Shown piece after piece: positions 62,532 to 64,000 of a stretch of DNA of 64,000 nucleotides (positions are counted from its first letter, which is position 1; each line of letters starts with the position of its first letter). The notes below the pieces were generated by a model. It was not told where the DNA came from, searched no databases, and saw only the letters and a program-made list of their open reading frames with translations. Position numbers and translations under genes: made by a program. This DNA comes from Streptomyces sp. NP-1717 (GTDB taxonomy: Bacteria > Actinomycetota > Actinomycetes > Streptomycetales > Streptomycetaceae), in NCBI RefSeq assembly GCF_022695985.1, contig NZ_JAAPBF010000011.1, forward strand, positions 1-64,000, given 5' to 3'.

Positions 62532-63257
62532 ATGGTTCGCAGAGCGGTGACGCGCAAATCGACGGCGGGGAAGGCAGGAAAGGCGGGGGCGGCCGGCCGG
62601 AGCGTGCCGGCGCGGCGGCCGGAGGTCCGGCTGCCGCCGCTGGCGGCGTACGGGGGAGAGCTGGAGCCCGACGGGGATTACGACGGGCAGGAGTTCGGCG
62701 GCCTGGATCTGGCGGATCAGGAGGGGCCGGGGTCCCGGTTCATGGACTGCGCGCTGCGCGAGTGCGGGCTCGACCGGACGGACCTGGGCCGGGCGCGCTT
62801 CATCGACTGCGTCCTCGAAGGGATCCGCGGGGTGGGCACGGATCTGGGGGAAGCGTCGCTGCGCGATGTCGAGGTGGTGGACGCGCGGCTGGGCGGGGTG
62901 CAGATGCACGGCGCGGTCTTCGAGCGGGTGCTGATCCGGGGCGGCAAGATCGACTATCTGAATCTGCGCGGGGCGAAGCTGAAGGACGTGGTGTTCGATG
63001 GCTGCGTCCTGGCCGAACCGGACTTCGGGGGAGCGGAGTTGGAGCGCGTCGAGTTCCGGGACTGCGTCCTGAGGGAGGCGGACCTCAGCGGCGTCCGGAT
63101 GAAAGATGTCGATCTGCGGACCGTCGCCGAGCTGGGCATCGCGCGCGGGGTCGACCGGCTGGCCGGTGCCGTGATCAGTACGGCGCAACTGCTCGATCTG
63201 GCACCCGCGTTCGCGGCGCAGATCGGCGTACGGGTGGAGGACGCGCCGGGCGGCTGA
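62532..63257 (+). CDS. Pentapeptide-repeat protein
   Basis: 241 residues with a basic N-terminus (VTRKSTAGKAGKAG). From about 70 to 200 it shows repeated A(D/N)LxX units such as ADLSGVRMKDVDL, AKLKDVVFDGCVL and AELERVEFRDCVL, which build a right-handed beta-helix. Some relatives mimic DNA to protect gyrase from quinolones; others are of unknown role. ATG 62532 lacks a ribosome site, so it may be leaderless. Confidence 0.85.
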   Translation: MVRRAVTRKSTAGKAGKAGAAGRSVPARRPEVRLPPLAAYGGELEPDGDYDGQEFGGLDLADQEGPGSRFMDCALRECGLDRTDLGRARFIDCVLEGIRGVGTDLGEASLRDVEVVDARLGGVQMHGAVFERVLIRGGKIDYLNLRGAKLKDVVFDGCVLAEPDFGGAELERVEFRDCVLREADLSGVRMKDVDLRTVAELGIARGVDRLAGAVISTAQLLDLAPAFAAQIGVRVEDAPGG

Positions 63258-63269
63258 GGGCTCATGCGG

Positions 63270-63303
63270 AAGGCCCCGACCGTGGGGGGTGGGTCGGGGC
63301 CTT
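63270..63303 (+). terminator. Terminator after the pentapeptide-repeat gene
   Basis: AAGGCCCCGACC (63270-63281) pairs with GGTCGGGGCCTT (63292-63303), loop 10 nt, 13 bp after the stop. Confidence 0.75.
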
Positions 63304-63474
63304 CAATGCGCTCCGGGGGCTCAGCCATGTGGGGGGTGAACCTGGTTGGGTTCCTGGTGGCGTCCCGGCAGGACTGCGTCTGCCCGGTCCCGGCGGCTGT
63401 ATTCCTGCCAATCCGAAAACGTCCCACAGGGTCGTGTGGATTCACCCGCGTCCACCCATGTCGACCCATACCGT

Positions 63475-63504
63475 CCGGTGTCCGCCGGTGTCCGCCGGTG
63501 TCCG
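63475..63504. repeat. Three tandem copies of a 10-bp repeat
   Basis: CCGGTGTCCG is repeated at 63475, 63485 and 63495 in the gap between the pentapeptide gene and the last gene. Gap 63305-63546 otherwise shows no gene. Confidence 0.75.
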
Positions 63505-63546
63505 CCCACAACAGCCGATGTCGGCTCGCTTCGTCGGGGCGGACGA

Positions 63547-64000
63547 TCAGACGCGGGGGAAGCGGGCCTGGATGTCCCAGATCGCGGGATTGTCCATCAG
63601 CCCCTCGTGCATGTCCCCGAGATCGGCCAGCAGGTCGTGCAGGAAGTCGCGCGACTCGCGGCGCAGCAGCCGGTGGCCGAAGGTGAGCGGGGGTTCGTCG
63701 GCGGGCATCCAGTCGGCGGTCACGTCCACCCAGCCGAAGCGCCGCTCGAAGAGCAGGCGGTCCGTCGACTCGGTGAAGTCCAGTTCGGCGTACTGCCGGT
63801 TGGCCGACCGGTTGCCGCGCGGATCGCGGTCGACCTGCTCCACGATGTCGCACAGCGCCCACGCGAAGTCCAGCACCGGCACCCAGCCCCAGCCCGTGGA
63901 CACCTCGCGGTCGGCCTTGGTGTCCGCGAGATACACGTCGCCGCAGAACAGATCGTGCCGCAGGGTCCGGACATCGGCGAGGCGGTAGTCCGTCTGCGGG
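63547..64000 (-). CDS. Hypothetical protein, 5' end outside the window
   Basis: At least 151 residues, frame open to the right edge: TDYRLADVRTLRHDLFCGDVYLADTKADRE, split as an alpha/beta start, then VSTGWGWVPVLDFAWALCDIV and ELDFTESTDRLLFERRFGWVDVTAD. Tryptophan-rich and acidic, like small immunity or barrel proteins, but no family is recognised. A GTG at 63936 is probably an internal codon. Confidence 0.7.
   Translation of the reverse strand, partial: PQTDYRLADVRTLRHDLFCGDVYLADTKADREVSTGWGWVPVLDFAWALCDIVEQVDRDPRGNRSANRQYAELDFTESTDRLLFERRFGWVDVTADWMPADEPPLTFGHRLLRRESRDFLHDLLADLGDMHEGLMDNPAIWDIQARFPRV

Overview
The window is high-GC chromosomal DNA of a Streptomyces or a close relative. Almost every gene shows strong third-position GC bias. 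The gene content is typical of the genus: the nickel regulator Nur, the c-di-GMP-binding anti-sigma RsiG, mycothiol glycosyltransferase MshA, PhoR-PhoP/PhoU, CarD, the IspD-IspF-CysS-RlmB run and the sugar-ABC ATPase MsiK. The order resembles the core region I remember from the S. coelicolor chromosome. I see no rRNA, CRISPR array, integrase, insertion sequence or large biosynthetic cluster. One tRNA (Thr, anticodon TGT) is present.

Layout. 1-9 kb: a membrane protein cut by the window edge, an LmeA/DUF2993 protein, a cysteine-containing leader peptide followed by the rhodanese SseA and its partner SseC, a DsrE protein, a nitrobindin-like protein, Nur, a YgfZ-like protein, D-aminoacyl-tRNA deacylase, RsiG and a zinc-type asparaginase. 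9-18 kb (accessory): an Eis-like acetyltransferase; a cassette of two paralogous GntR regulators (one frameshifted) around a small membrane protein and a HAD phosphatase; a drug-type ABC exporter divergent from a TetR regulator across a perfect inverted repeat; an esterase. 18-31 kb: small-molecule modification genes (DHFR-like reductase, antibiotic-kinase-like protein, blasticidin-deaminase-like enzyme, three GNATs), a C-terminally truncated ECF41-like sigma factor divergent from an SDR gene, a slipin, a DesK/DesR-like two-component pair divergent from an ABC exporter, and an XRE-HbhA-DUF2516 trio like Rv0474-Rv0476 of M. tuberculosis.

31-45 kb: SpoIIE-type phosphatase, NlpC/P60 peptidoglycan hydrolase, methyltransferase, mshA (with a SigR-type promoter) and YbjN, a Tat lipoprotein of the dimethylformamidase family, an MFS transporter, gpmA, a tiny Cys/Gly-rich peptide, and phoU divergent from phoR-phoP across a PHO box. 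45-57 kb: DUF461-type lipoprotein, a long AT-richer control region before carD, ispD-ispF, a PPOX protein, cysS, rlmB, a DoxX protein, a sugar nucleotidyltransferase, msiK with a probable DasR (dre) site, and tRNA-Thr. 57-64 kb: amine-oxidase-like flavoproteins, an APH(6)-like kinase, GNAT, TPR-like protein, quinone oxidoreductase, pentapeptide-repeat protein and a partial hypothetical gene at the right edge.

Together the window joins housekeeping (isoprenoid precursors, Cys-tRNA, glycolysis, translation quality control) with thiol/sulfur, metal, phosphate and carbon-uptake regulation. The less-explored spots are the leader-peptide control region of sseA, the GntR-HAD cassette, the Cys-rich peptide, the truncated ECF factor and the overlapping deaminase/kinase pair.
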